NCBI GenBank assembly: GCA_028873965.1
Contig: JAPPMU010000024.1
Location: forward strand, 144,933 to 208,932
Reading direction: 5' to 3'
Origin: Chloroflexota bacterium
GTDB lineage: Bacteria > Chloroflexota > Dehalococcoidia > Lucifugimonadales > UBA3495
DNA length: 64,000 nt
Shown one piece after another: positions 25,801 to 33,635 of this stretch. Below the pieces are notes generated by a model. That model worked only from the letters and a program-made list of their open reading frames with translations. It searched no databases and was not told where the DNA came from. The number at the start of each line of letters is the position of its first letter. Within the stretch, counting starts at the first letter, position 1. The translations under genes and the position numbers were made by a program.

Positions 25801-26035
25801 TCATGCGCGCGGCATTTCAGGTTTGGACGTAGACTTTAATATTCTGGTCATCGTGGACGGGGAAGACAGTGAAACGCTGGAAGCGGTCGACAATTTGGCG
25901 TATGAGATTGATCTGGACGGCTTTTTTATTGCGCCTTCAATCAGGTCTTGCACCAGCGAGGAATGGGCTGAAGGCAAGATCTCTACAAGTTCACTTTATC
26001 GGAGAGTAGTCCGTGAAGGCATCAGCGTCTTATGA
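22805..26035 (+). CDS. Multidomain DNA methyltransferase with PD-(D/E)XK-like N-terminus and C-terminal MNT nucleotidyltransferase
   Basis: This 1076-residue protein has several modules. Residues 40-65 read RPDILI...VVVEAEHEP, with D47, E61 and E63 arranged like a PD-(D/E)XK nuclease but with Glu or His where Lys is usual. An N6-adenine-type methylase core follows: TDRKYLATFYTLPAS, motif I DFACGTGALL (351-360) and motif IV NPPF (463-466). The region 560-920 probably recognises the DNA target and ends with KWCAEPSVHGG (W925). After a Pro/Ser linker, residues about 970-1076 form a nucleotidyltransferase: GSHARG (998-1003) with D1008 and D1010. The stop overlaps the HEPN gene start by ATGA. The combination suggests a restriction-modification enzyme fused to a toxin-antitoxin component. 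Confidence 0.88.
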   Translation: MTTTQSRNSESSANFALGDLLKGMLRSFVVRAEQTRIVSGHPSLRPDILITAAGRSPVVVEAEHEPAHGAEADARTRLGLEITDEPRPIEAAIALRYPDAVGNAYDLEAFLTGARLSYCVVYENGGRFPQSGWLEGGVADLADLIRLVSVPQKAVAEAADDLQQGIESATNVLNRTSETRPDINPAIARRLNLTDVPQMRRMACAIVANAMLFHERLAGRHGVKPLQQICNRDNPNPQAEILAAWHVILDVNYLDIFEIAHDIVAELPTRAAAQILNIISFHVLNIAARGVNNDHDLTGQVFQRLITDRKYLATFYTLPASANLLARLAVSRMAGVDWSDAGSIAQLRVADFACGTGALLSAVYEQIAARHERAGGNAAELHPKMLEEVIQGCDVMPSAVHITGATLAGLQPNVGFRHSNLRTMPYGRQADGEVRIGSLELLHSDGEFTELMPDAEFDLVIMNPPFTRATNHEGAHSVVTNPAFAAFDASRDDQTAMGRRINALGRATCYHGNAGIASAFAALGDRKLKPGGILALVLPLSAASGLSWQGFRRMLADDYTDATVLSIAANGREMSFSSDTGMAECLVVARKRDSANNQPASRAQFTSLHYRPHGVAQSAAIAQSIISSGGVRRIEDGPYGGTQLTVGDDVSGTVLEAPLSGDGVNWGSVRMLDYALAQTAHALTQSKLWLPAQPDALDLPVAELGSIGKLGLVDRDITGPPPRGPFDIIDPSPTATYPALWKHEASKETRIVCEPDAQLQVRQDMESKAAEVWATASRAHVSRDFRFNSQPLAAVFTEQETVGGRGWPNVIFDDERYEYAFAIWSNSTLGLLSYWWHSGRQQPGRGIITIRAAESLPALDLRSLTDGQLEIAQAIFDEFRDKELQPAYLADADENRALLDRRVVCDLLGFDDGIYRAVRFLAAKWCAEPSVHGGKGRSRATAVVITNSGVPANVVPPEPMPSSPRLSLTADELGWLEEYRRQLKEHCRERIHDIIVYGSHARGISGLDVDFNILVIVDGEDSETLEAVDNLAYEIDLDGFFIAPSIRSCTSEEWAEGKISTSSLYRRVVREGISVL

Positions 26036-26439
26036 ACAAAGACCAAGCGATAGCGGAATGGCGGCGAGCTCGCGAAAGTTTAGGGGCCGCTGCCACATAC
26101 GAAAGCACAATCTACTATGCAGACTCGATTTCACGCGCATATTACGCCGCCTTTCATGCTGCCAAATCACCGCTTTTGCTTGATGATATTGAACCGCGCA
26201 CTCACGAAGGCGTGATCAGAAGATTTGGTGAGCGCATCGTCAGAATCCACCATGTTGAACCAGTATGGGGCAGAGAGCTTAACCAACTCCAAAAATTGCG
26301 CAATGATGCCGATTACGAAGTCGAGATGGTGTTCGGCGAAGCGGACGCCCGCGCCGCCTACCAGCGCGCCGCCGCGTTCCTCCACCGCATCCGCGCGTTG
26401 CTGACGATTCACATCCCGCTTGATGAACTGGAACCGTAG
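26032..26439 (+). CDS. HEPN-domain protein coupled to the methyltransferase-MNT fusion
   Basis: This 135-residue helical protein of the UPF0332-like HEPN group has the signature SRAYYAAFHAAKSPLL (residues 34-49) and the conserved RNDADYE (R90-E96), the RxxADY variant of the HEPN catalytic motif. HEPN proteins paired with MNT nucleotidyltransferases are usually RNase toxins. Here the nucleotidyltransferase is not a separate gene but the C-terminus of the upstream methyltransferase, and translation is coupled through an ATGA overlap. I infer a toxin or effector whose activity is tied to the methyltransferase protein. A non-nuclease substrate-binding role is possible. Confidence 0.88.
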   Translation: MNKDQAIAEWRRARESLGAAATYESTIYYADSISRAYYAAFHAAKSPLLLDDIEPRTHEGVIRRFGERIVRIHHVEPVWGRELNQLQKLRNDADYEVEMVFGEADARAAYQRAAAFLHRIRALLTIHIPLDELEP

Positions 26440-26513
26440 CCGGCTGATGCTAAAATTGGGCGCATCCCGACGGGATAACGTAAACTGTATAACCGATGAA
26501 AAGGAGACCCCAA

Positions 26514-27212
26514 ATGGCCGACCCGCGACGCGATTTCGTCAAGTACACCTTCTATAAAGTGCAGCCCGAATGGCGTCGCCTGCCTGCTGCCGAGCGCGAG
26601 GCCGGCAAGGATGAGTTCGCCGCCGTGGCCGCCGAACACTCCGACCGGGTCGCCCTGAACACCTACACCCTGGTGGGCGCCCGCGGCGACACCGACTTCA
26701 TGCTGTGGGGAGTGTGTCCCGAGCTGGAGCCCATCAACGAGATGGCGGCACGGCTCAACGGAACCCGCCTGGGCGGCTACTTGGAAACGCCCCACTCGTA
26801 TCTCGGCATGACCCGCCGCTCGCCCTATATCGACGACCACCAGCACGAGGGCCAGGAAGGAACCGGCGACTCTGCATCCATGCGCATCGTGGGACGGCAA
26901 TACCTCTTCATGTACCCCTTCTGGAAAACCCACGACTGGTACCAACTGCCCAAGGACACGCGCCAGGAGATGATGAACGAGCACTTCGTCATCGGCCACA
27001 AGTATCCCCAGGTCAAAATCTCCACCGCCTACTCCTTCGGCCTGGACGACCCCGAGTTCATCCTCGGTTTCGAGACCGACGAGCCCGGCACCTTCCTGGA
27101 CCTGGTGATGGATCTCCGCGAGTCCAAGGCCCGCCCCTACACCCTCAAGGACACGCCCATCTTCTCCTGCATCAACCGCCCCCTGCGCGATTGCCTGGAC
27201 GACGCGGCCTAG
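26514..27212 (+). CDS. Chlorite dismutase-family heme protein, HemQ-like (coproheme decarboxylase)
   Basis: This is a 232-residue protein of the Cld/HemQ family; the ATG at 26514 follows AAGGAG. Family hallmarks are YLFMYPFWKTHDWYQLP (Tyr134 is a candidate catalytic Tyr), EMMNEHFVIGHKYPQV with His157 as a candidate axial heme ligand, YSFGLDDPEFILGFETDEP and YTLKDTPIFSCI. In monoderm bacteria HemQ converts coproheme III to heme b in the coproporphyrin-dependent pathway. The Arg of true chlorite dismutases is not evident, so HemQ is preferred. No other heme genes are nearby. Confidence 0.9.
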   Translation: MADPRRDFVKYTFYKVQPEWRRLPAAEREAGKDEFAAVAAEHSDRVALNTYTLVGARGDTDFMLWGVCPELEPINEMAARLNGTRLGGYLETPHSYLGMTRRSPYIDDHQHEGQEGTGDSASMRIVGRQYLFMYPFWKTHDWYQLPKDTRQEMMNEHFVIGHKYPQVKISTAYSFGLDDPEFILGFETDEPGTFLDLVMDLRESKARPYTLKDTPIFSCINRPLRDCLDDAA

Positions 27213-27224
27213 GGAGATGTCAAT

Positions 27225-27905
27225 ATGACCACGCAAACCGTTCCCACACCACAACCTGACATCACGGTCAATTCGCCAGACGGCGATATGCCGGCCCCCT
27301 TCTCGCTGGACATCAGTTCAATACTGGCCCTGCTGCCCGACGACGACGCGCTGGACGACTGGTTCCTGCGCTTCACCGCCGACAACGAAGATTTGGGCTA
27401 CCGGTTCGAGATTGACCAGCAGGGGAGATTGTGGGCAATGGCGTCAGAAGGCATGGACGGAACGGAACGTCAATTTAACCTGCAGTTTGACCTCCAAATT
27501 TGGCTCAATGCTGGTCCTGGCGGAAAAGTAGTCATCGGAAACTCGCGGGTTCGCATGGCTTGGCCAGGACGCCACGCCCCGGATGCCGGCTGGATGGCCC
27601 CGGAACAGTTAGCATCCTTGCCGCCGGCGGGGCAGCGGCCTCACAGCTTTCCTTTTGCCCCGCGCTTTGTGGCGGAAATTCGATCCCTTTCCAATTCCCT
27701 GGAAGACCAGCAGGCCAAAATGGAGGAATGGATCGCCCGAGGCATTGCCCTGGGCTGGCTAATTGACCCCTTCCTGCGCCAGGTGCACATCTATCGCCCC
27801 GGCGCCGTGCCGGAAGTGCTGGACGACCCGGAGACGGTCAGCGGGGAGCCGGAGTTGCCCGGCTTCGTGTTCGACGTGCGCAGCCGCATTTTCGACTTAG
27901 AATGA
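27225..27905 (+). CDS. Uma2 family (DUF820) nuclease-fold protein, copy 1
   Basis: This 226-residue protein has a PD-(D/E)XK-like fold in its C-terminal half: APDAGWMAPEQLASL supplies the Asp, FVAEIRSLSNS the Glu, then KMEEWIARGIALGWLIDP and RQVHIYRPG, all typical of the Uma2/DUF820 family. The N-terminal 100 residues include a helix with DDDALDDWFLRF. These genes occur in multiple copies in Cyanobacteria and Chloroflexota and their biological role is unknown. A GGGAG site precedes the ATG. It is 12 bp after the hemQ-like gene and 27 bp before a second copy. Confidence 0.88.
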   Translation: MTTQTVPTPQPDITVNSPDGDMPAPFSLDISSILALLPDDDALDDWFLRFTADNEDLGYRFEIDQQGRLWAMASEGMDGTERQFNLQFDLQIWLNAGPGGKVVIGNSRVRMAWPGRHAPDAGWMAPEQLASLPPAGQRPHSFPFAPRFVAEIRSLSNSLEDQQAKMEEWIARGIALGWLIDPFLRQVHIYRPGAVPEVLDDPETVSGEPELPGFVFDVRSRIFDLE

Positions 27906-27932
27906 CCCGTCGGTTACAGGAGGATATAAGGC

Positions 27933-28634
27933 GTGGTTGCCCAATCCAAAATTCACTCCGCAGCATCGGAAGAGCGTGATGCAACCAACTGGGCGGACGT
28001 CCCTCTGCCCCTGGTCATCAACATTAGCCCGATCCTTAAATCGGTTGCCGGCAAGCTTACCGACGACGAGATTGACCAGTGGCTCGTCGGTCTTGCCAAG
28101 GCCAACGAGGGGCGCGGATTTTACGCGGAATTGACCGGGGAAGGGGAGTTAGTTATCAACGCCATGGTTAATCGTGATGGCGGTCATGCTGAAGGCCAAC
28201 TGTTCGGCACCTTGTTTGTATGGGTAGAAACACACGACGGCGAAACTCACCCCTCGCGTACCATTGTGCGCTTACCTGACGGTTCGCGCACAGAACCGGA
28301 TGCCGTTTGGCTGTCTCCAGAGCAGGTGGCCGAGCTTCCTCCTTTGTCTGACGGCGGCGCTATCACCGTATGCCCTGCCTTTGTCGCTGAAATTATGTCG
28401 AGCACCGATCGCCTCCCGCCTTTACAGCGGAAGATGGAACTCTACATGGCCAACGGGTCCAGGATGGGCTGGCTGATTGACCCCTACCGGCGTCGAGTCT
28501 ATGTCTATTTCCCCGGCGTAGCCCCGCTGGAATTAACAGATCCCGAGGTGATTACTGGCGACCCGGTCCTGCCGGGCTTCGTGTTCGAGGTTCGGCGGCG
28601 GATCTTCGACATTCACCAGACTGCGCAGCAATAA
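27933..28634 (+). CDS. Uma2 family (DUF820) nuclease-fold protein, copy 2
   Basis: This is a 233-residue paralogue of the preceding gene with a GTG start after AGGAGG. Shared blocks are EPDAVWLSPEQVAELPP, FVAEIMSSTDRLPPLQRKME, MGWLIDPYRRRVYVYFPG and VLPGFVFEVRRRIFDI. The Asp and Glu of the nuclease-like core are kept, so both copies could be active. The tandem pair shows clear divergence in the N-terminal halves. The operon ends at a stem-loop at 28656-28692. Confidence 0.88.
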   Translation: MVAQSKIHSAASEERDATNWADVPLPLVINISPILKSVAGKLTDDEIDQWLVGLAKANEGRGFYAELTGEGELVINAMVNRDGGHAEGQLFGTLFVWVETHDGETHPSRTIVRLPDGSRTEPDAVWLSPEQVAELPPLSDGGAITVCPAFVAEIMSSTDRLPPLQRKMELYMANGSRMGWLIDPYRRRVYVYFPGVAPLELTDPEVITGDPVLPGFVFEVRRRIFDIHQTAQQ

Positions 28635-28655
28635 GTCCTGCCGTAAATTACCAAA

Positions 28656-28692
28656 GAGCGCTCCGGCAATCGTCGGAGCGCTCATGTTTTTT
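28656..28692. terminator. Rho-independent terminator between convergent genes
   Basis: GAGCGCTCCG (28656-28665) pairs with CGGAGCGCTC (28674-28683), followed on the plus strand by ATGTTTTTT. It ends the Uma2 operon and lies 17 bp from the end of nadA on the opposite strand. Confidence 0.8.
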
Positions 28693-28708
28693 GCCGTGTC
28701 GCTGTGTT

Positions 28709-29917
28709 CTACCGCAGCGCCAGCATCCGCTCCAGCGCCACCACCGACTCCTTCTGTTCCTGGTCCGGCACCAGGATGCGGTTGACCACCTCGCCGGCCA
28801 CCAGGCTCTCCAGCGTCCACAACAGGTAGGCCGGGTGGATGCGGTACATGGTGGAGCAGGGGCAACTCACCGGATCCAGGCAGAACACCGTCTTGTCGGG
28901 GTTGTGCATGGCCAGGCGGTTCACCAGGCTGATCTCGGTGCCCACCGCCCATGCGGAGCCGGCCGGCGCCTCGTTGATGGTCTTGCGGATGAACTCGGTC
29001 GAGCCGTTCAGGTCGGCGGCTTCAACCGTCTCCATGGGGCACTCGGGGTGCACCAGCACCGTCACGTCGGGATAGCGCTGGCGGGCCGACTCGATCTGCT
29101 TGGTGGTGAAGCGAGTGTGGACCGAGCAGTGACCCTGCCACAGCACCATCTTGGACTTGCGCAGTTGCTCCGGCGTGTTGCCGCCCATGGCCTTAAAGGG
29201 GTTCCACACCACCATCTCGTCCAAGGGAATGCCTAGCTTGAGCGCGGTGTTCCGGCCCAGGTGCTGGTCAGGCAGGAACAGGACCCGGTCGGCCTCGCCG
29301 AAGGCCCATTCCAGCACGGCCGTGGCGTTGGAGGAGGTGCACACCGCGCCGCCGTTGCGCCCGCACAGGGCTTTGATCGCGGCTACCGAGTTCATATAGG
29401 TGACAGGCAGGATGCCGCCGTGGTCACCCAGCACGTCCTGCAAATCCTCCCAGCCGTCCTCCACGTCCTGGATGGGCGCCATGTCGGCCATGGAACAGCC
29501 GGCCGTGATGTTGGGCAGGATCACCTGCTGGTGGTCGCCGGCCAGGATGCACGCGGTCTCGGCCATGAAGTGGACGCCGCAGAACACGATGAAGTCGGCC
29601 TCGGGGCGGGATGCGGCCTCCTGGCTGAGCAGGAAGGAGTCGCCCTGGAAATCGGCGTACTTGATGACTTCCTCGCGCTGGTAGTGGTGTCCCAGGATGG
29701 TCACGCGGTCGCCCAGGGCGCGGCGGGCAACGCCGATGCGCTCGTCCAGCTCGGCGGGCGAGCAGGCCAGGTACTCACCGGGAATCTTCTGCCAGCGGAC
29801 GTTGATCGCCAACTCCTCCGCCAGCGACTTGGCGGGAAGCTCGTCTTCCGGTTTGCAGAAGGCGGCGTGTTCTATTTCGGTGAGGGGAATTGTCGGTTGC
29901 CTGGTTTGCGTAACCAT
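28709..29917 (-). CDS. nadA: Quinolinate synthase A
   Basis: This 402-residue [4Fe-4S] enzyme condenses iminoaspartate with dihydroxyacetone phosphate to give quinolinate in de novo NAD synthesis. The start at 29915-29917 follows AAAGGAGG, so the 41-codon upstream extension is rejected. Diagnostic parts are ILGHHYQREEVIKYADFQGD, the cluster cysteines in FIVFCGVHFMAET, AVCTSSNATAV and the C-terminal CPCSTMYRIHP, and HPECPMETVEAAD. The length matches long NadA forms. nadB and nadC are not in the window. The gene is 32 bp downstream of miaB on the same strand. Confidence 0.97.
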   Translation of the reverse strand: MVTQTRQPTIPLTEIEHAAFCKPEDELPAKSLAEELAINVRWQKIPGEYLACSPAELDERIGVARRALGDRVTILGHHYQREEVIKYADFQGDSFLLSQEAASRPEADFIVFCGVHFMAETACILAGDHQQVILPNITAGCSMADMAPIQDVEDGWEDLQDVLGDHGGILPVTYMNSVAAIKALCGRNGGAVCTSSNATAVLEWAFGEADRVLFLPDQHLGRNTALKLGIPLDEMVVWNPFKAMGGNTPEQLRKSKMVLWQGHCSVHTRFTTKQIESARQRYPDVTVLVHPECPMETVEAADLNGSTEFIRKTINEAPAGSAWAVGTEISLVNRLAMHNPDKTVFCLDPVSCPCSTMYRIHPAYLLWTLESLVAGEVVNRILVPDQEQKESVVALERMLALR

Positions 29918-29949
29918 ATAAGCCGCCTCCTTTAAGCAAAAAAGCGGTA

Positions 29950-31248
29950 CTACGCCAGCACGCCGGCCAAAGACCATGGCCCGGCGCGTGTGACCCGAAC
30001 GTCCACCAACTGGCCGGTCAGGTCCGGTTCGGCGACGCAATCGGAGGTTTCGGGAAGGTCGAAGTAAACGAGCTTGTTGCCGCGCGTTCGTCCCGTCCAG
30101 CTGCCTCGCTTGCGATTCTCTGCAAGCACTTGCACCGTATCGTGGAGATACGCGGAGTTGATGTCGGTGAGAATGCTCTCCTGGAGTATTTCCAGACCCT
30201 TCAGGCGCCGCTGCTTTTCCTCTTGCGGCACGTCGTCTTCCATGGTGCGTGCGGCGATGGTGCCGGGACGAGTGGAATACGCCGCTCCGTGGACCTTGTC
30301 GAAACGCAGGTCATCCACCAGCCGCAGCGTGTTCTCGTATTGCTCTTCGGTTTCGCCCGGGAAGCCAACGATGATGTCGGTGCTGACCGTGACGTCCGGT
30401 ATGGTGTCGCGGATCTCGCTGATGATGTCCCGGTACTCCGCGGTGGTGTAGGGGCGGCGCATGCGTTTCAGCACTTCGTCGTCGCCCGCCTGCACCGGCA
30501 GGTTGATGTGCTCGCACACCTTGGGCAGGTCCGCCACGGACCGGATGATACGGCTGCTCATGTAGGACGGGTGGGAGGTGAGGAACCGAATCCGGTCCAG
30601 CCCTTCCACGTCGTTCAGCCTGGTGAACAGGTCGGCCAGGTCGTCGCCCTCGTCGCGGTCGTGGCCGTAGGCGTCCACCGTCTGTCCGAGCACGGTGACC
30701 TCGCGGACCCCGCGGGTGGCCAGCAGTTCGACTTCGCGGGCCACGTCATCCACCGACCGGCTGACCTGCCGGCCGCGCCGGTAGGGAATGATGCAGAAGG
30801 TGCACATCAGGTCGCAGCCGTGGATGATGGGCACGTAGGTTGCCACGTCGGGCCGCTGGGGAGCCAACGTTCCAACGCATCCTTCCCAATCCAGGCCGAG
30901 GCGTTCGCCCACCACCTCCAGCAGCGGCTCGAACTCCTGGGGACGCAGGAAAAGGTCAACGTGGGGGAAGCGCTTTTGCAGTTCCTCGGTGCGAGGGCCG
31001 ACCATGCAGCCGGTGAGCGCCAGCACCGCGTCGGGTCGCTTCTTGCGCAGGGGTTGGGTCAGGTTCAGCGTGCCGGTCACCTTGTCCTCGGCGGACTGGC
31101 GAACCACGCACGAGTTCAGCACCACCACGTCGGCGTCGCCCGGTCGCGCGACCGGCTTGAGGCCCAGTTGCTCCAACGCCGACCCCAGGCGTTCGGAGTC
31201 GGCGGTATTCATCTGGCAACCGATGGTCCAGATGTGATAGGTCTGCAT
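29950..31248 (-). CDS. miaB: tRNA-2-methylthio-N6-dimethylallyladenosine synthase
   Basis: This is a 432-residue radical-SAM methylthiotransferase. The N-terminal UPF0004 domain has the auxiliary-cluster cysteines C11, C47 and C81 (TIGCQMN, LNSCVVRQSAEDKV, LTGCMVG). The radical-SAM core has HGCDLMCTFC (C145, C149, C152), and a TRAM domain forms the C-terminus (VQVLAENRKRGSWTGRTRGN). The family adds a 2-methylthio group to i6A37 of tRNAs reading UNN codons. The gene precedes nadA and is probably co-transcribed with it. A tRNA gene lies 43 bp upstream on the same strand. Confidence 0.96.
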   Translation of the reverse strand: MQTYHIWTIGCQMNTADSERLGSALEQLGLKPVARPGDADVVVLNSCVVRQSAEDKVTGTLNLTQPLRKKRPDAVLALTGCMVGPRTEELQKRFPHVDLFLRPQEFEPLLEVVGERLGLDWEGCVGTLAPQRPDVATYVPIIHGCDLMCTFCIIPYRRGRQVSRSVDDVAREVELLATRGVREVTVLGQTVDAYGHDRDEGDDLADLFTRLNDVEGLDRIRFLTSHPSYMSSRIIRSVADLPKVCEHINLPVQAGDDEVLKRMRRPYTTAEYRDIISEIRDTIPDVTVSTDIIVGFPGETEEQYENTLRLVDDLRFDKVHGAAYSTRPGTIAARTMEDDVPQEEKQRRLKGLEILQESILTDINSAYLHDTVQVLAENRKRGSWTGRTRGNKLVYFDLPETSDCVAEPDLTGQLVDVRVTRAGPWSLAGVLA

Positions 31249-31290
31249 TCGAGTTTAATCCCGTGTCGGCGGAGACATCCAGGTTGGAAA

Positions 31291-31382
31291 TGGCGGAGGG
31301 AGTGGGATTCGAACCCACGATCCCGGTTTCCCAGGATAAGCGCTTAGCAGGCGCCCGCACTAGACCACTATGCGATCCCTCC
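31291..31382 (-). tRNA. tRNA-Ser (anticodon GCT)
   Basis: On the minus strand the acceptor stem GGAGGGA pairs with TCCCTCC, followed by discriminator G and an encoded CCA (31291-31293). The anticodon loop CTGCTAA gives anticodon GCT, a long variable arm follows (class II tRNA), and the T-arm has GTGGGTTCGAATCCCAC. It reads AGC/AGU serine codons. Confidence 0.96.
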
Positions 31383-31576
31383 CTACTCCGCTGGGTAACG
31401 CTCATTATAGTCCATTGTGAAGCGCGTTACAAACTTCGGTGATGGATCGGCCGCCCCGGCAATCGGATTTCGCAAGCTCCCGACCCAACCAAAAACGACG
31501 AATGGTCGTACACTGGAATACCGTGCAGCCCGATCCGGGGCTCGGAAACCGAAACGTCAAACAGAGGAGAGCGGTG

Positions 31577-33205
31577 ATGAGGCAGCGGCGCATGGTGTTC
31601 TGGCTTGTGGCAACGTTGGCTATCGCAGCGGTGCTCGCCGCGATAGCCTGCGGCCAGGACGATTCTGGTACTGGGCAAAACGTCGAGCCTCGCTCCGACG
31701 CGACGGCGCCCGCGGCCTCTCCGGCTGCTCCCCCATCCCCAGCGCAAACGGCGCCGGCAACAACCGTTCCAACGGCCGCCGCTTCGCGACCCAACCCGAC
31801 GTTGGAACCGACAATGCCAGCGGCCGCCCCGACGCAACCCGCGGCCGCTCCCGCCGTCGTTCCCACGGAACCAACCCTCACCCAACCAGCGCCGACTCCC
31901 CAGCCACCGGTGATCTCCGATCTGATGGCCTACGCCGACGCGCACGCCCACGGTCCGGGCGCGATCTACGTGGGCGATGCCACCCAGTTGCTCGGCCCGC
32001 CACCGCACCAGGGCCTGATGTTCGGCGTGCCGGAGGCCATCTACCGGCAGGCCTCGGCGGCCGCAATCCTGGGCTTCGAGCCGGCCGGAATCCCCGATCA
32101 CCTGTTTATCTACAACAGCGACTACTACCGCGATCTCATTGACAAGGCCAACCTCACCGAACCCACCCAGCTCACCTCGTCCGGCGAGAGCATCGAGATC
32201 CAGCACGTTTGCATCGACCGCAACCTGCCCACCTGTGTGCTGATCCAAACCTACTGGGCGCCCAACCTGTGGGAACGCACCAACGGCCAGGTGGACCTGT
32301 CGGTGACGTCCTTCGTGGAGTTGGGACTCGCCGGGCCCGATACGCTGAGCCAGGTCGCCGACGGGTCGCTGGACATGGTCAACATCTTCACTGGCTACGT
32401 CGCCGGAGCGCACCCGTCCCTGGAGGTGCAATCCCTTTGGGGAACGGCCACCGATTGGGAAACTTCCTATTCGGCGCTGGCGGACATGGCGCCCGACATC
32501 GACCGGATGCTCCTGGACATCACCGGCGGCAGCCCGGTGCTCAATCGCAACTGGTTCGCCGGTTCCGACCAGTGGTTCTTCAGCAACCAGCCCATGCGCT
32601 CCATTGGCGATTTCGAGAGCCAGCAGATCCGCACCCACTCGGCATCCATGTCCGACTTCATCCGGGGCATGGGCGGCGAGCCCGTCGAACTCAGCGTCGG
32701 CGAGCTGTACACCGCCCTGCAAATAGGCACCGTGGACGCCGCGGTGACCACCCTGCTGCTGGGCGTCACCGGCAGCCTGTTCGAGGTAGCCGACCATATC
32801 GCCGGCCCGGTGATCGGCTTCGGCTACACCAACAACGTGATCAACCTGGCTGTTTGGGATGACATCCCCGAGGACTTGCAGCAGATCATCATTGAGGAAG
32901 GCGCTAAAGCCGAGCTGGAAGCCCTGCGCCTGGCCCCCTTCCAGAACTTCATCGCCCTGGAAGCGGCGCAGGACCGGGGCCTGGAAGCCACCCCATTCTC
33001 CGACCAGGTGCAGGAGCACATCCAGACGGTGGTGCTTCCGGAGCACGTCATCCCCGGCTGGCTGCGGCGGCTGGGTTATCCGGGCAGCGGCGCGGACGCC
33101 GTGGCCATCTACAACGCAAAATCCGCCCCGTACACGGGACTGATGATCACCCCCGACGGCTCCGTGGAGCAGGTGCCGATCACCAAGGGGCCGCGGGCTC
33201 AGTGA
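31577..33205 (+). CDS. TRAP-type (DctP-like) solute-binding lipoprotein
   Basis: This is a 542-residue secreted lipoprotein starting at ATG 31577 after GAGGAGAG. The signal ends at Cys25 (AAIACGQ), then comes an Ala/Pro/Thr linker to about residue 110. The C-terminal 250 residues carry the DctP-type ligand-binding pattern IRTHSASMSDFIRGMGGEPV followed by LSVGELYTALQIGTVDA. TRAP systems import dicarboxylates and other organic acids using ion gradients. No TRAP permease (DctQ/DctM) gene is adjacent, so it must work with a distant permease or have a different role. The N-terminal half of the mature protein is longer than in most DctP proteins. Confidence 0.85.
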   Translation: MRQRRMVFWLVATLAIAAVLAAIACGQDDSGTGQNVEPRSDATAPAASPAAPPSPAQTAPATTVPTAAASRPNPTLEPTMPAAAPTQPAAAPAVVPTEPTLTQPAPTPQPPVISDLMAYADAHAHGPGAIYVGDATQLLGPPPHQGLMFGVPEAIYRQASAAAILGFEPAGIPDHLFIYNSDYYRDLIDKANLTEPTQLTSSGESIEIQHVCIDRNLPTCVLIQTYWAPNLWERTNGQVDLSVTSFVELGLAGPDTLSQVADGSLDMVNIFTGYVAGAHPSLEVQSLWGTATDWETSYSALADMAPDIDRMLLDITGGSPVLNRNWFAGSDQWFFSNQPMRSIGDFESQQIRTHSASMSDFIRGMGGEPVELSVGELYTALQIGTVDAAVTTLLLGVTGSLFEVADHIAGPVIGFGYTNNVINLAVWDDIPEDLQQIIIEEGAKAELEALRLAPFQNFIALEAAQDRGLEATPFSDQVQEHIQTVVLPEHVIPGWLRRLGYPGSGADAVAIYNAKSAPYTGLMITPDGSVEQVPITKGPRAQ

Positions 33206-33284
33206 CACCGCCGGCCCTTGTCCGTACCCAGTTTGTCATCGCGTGGAGCACAGCGACGAGATCGCCCTGCTCCGCTCGCGAATC

Positions 33285-33401
33285 GTCAGCATCAAGATGT
33301 ACGGGATTCTATGATTGTCAGGATTGGGACATATCCATCTCAAAACGCTTCCCATTCCAATCCTGGTGATCCCTAAATCTTGGAAATCCTGCTTCTGATG
33401 A
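33285..33401. repeat. Palindromic repeat, family A (diverged copy)
   Basis: It starts GTCAGCATCAAGATG, contains GTCAGGATTGGG and CCAATCCTGG in inverted orientation, and ends AAATCCTGCTTCTGATG. It is the closest relative of the copy at 18537-18646. Confidence 0.65.
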
Positions 33402-33441
33402 TTCTCCCGCCGCAAACTTACAGAGTGTCGTCAAATTATCC

Positions 33442-33564
33442 CGTCATTCCGGCGAAAGAACGTCACCCCGTACTTGATACGGGGCCGGAATCCAGGCGTT
33501 TCCATACCCAAATCATTCTGCAACAGCGAGTGATTCTGGATTCCCGCTTTCGCGGGAATGACGG
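33442..33564. repeat. Dispersed repeat with CGTCATTCCGGCGAAAG ... CGGGAATGACGG ends
   Basis: The left end CGTCATTCCGGCG and right end CGCGGGAATGACGG are inverted; internal GGATTCCCGCTTTCGCGGG forms a second hairpin. A short piece of the same sequence (TTCATTCCGGCGAAAGGCGG) occurs at 47573-47592. Confidence 0.65.
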
Positions 33565-33635
33565 AAGTGGAACGTTTTGACGCTTGGCAACTCAATTTGA
33601 CGACACGCCTTAGTACGCATCGGGCTGAGGCGAGT

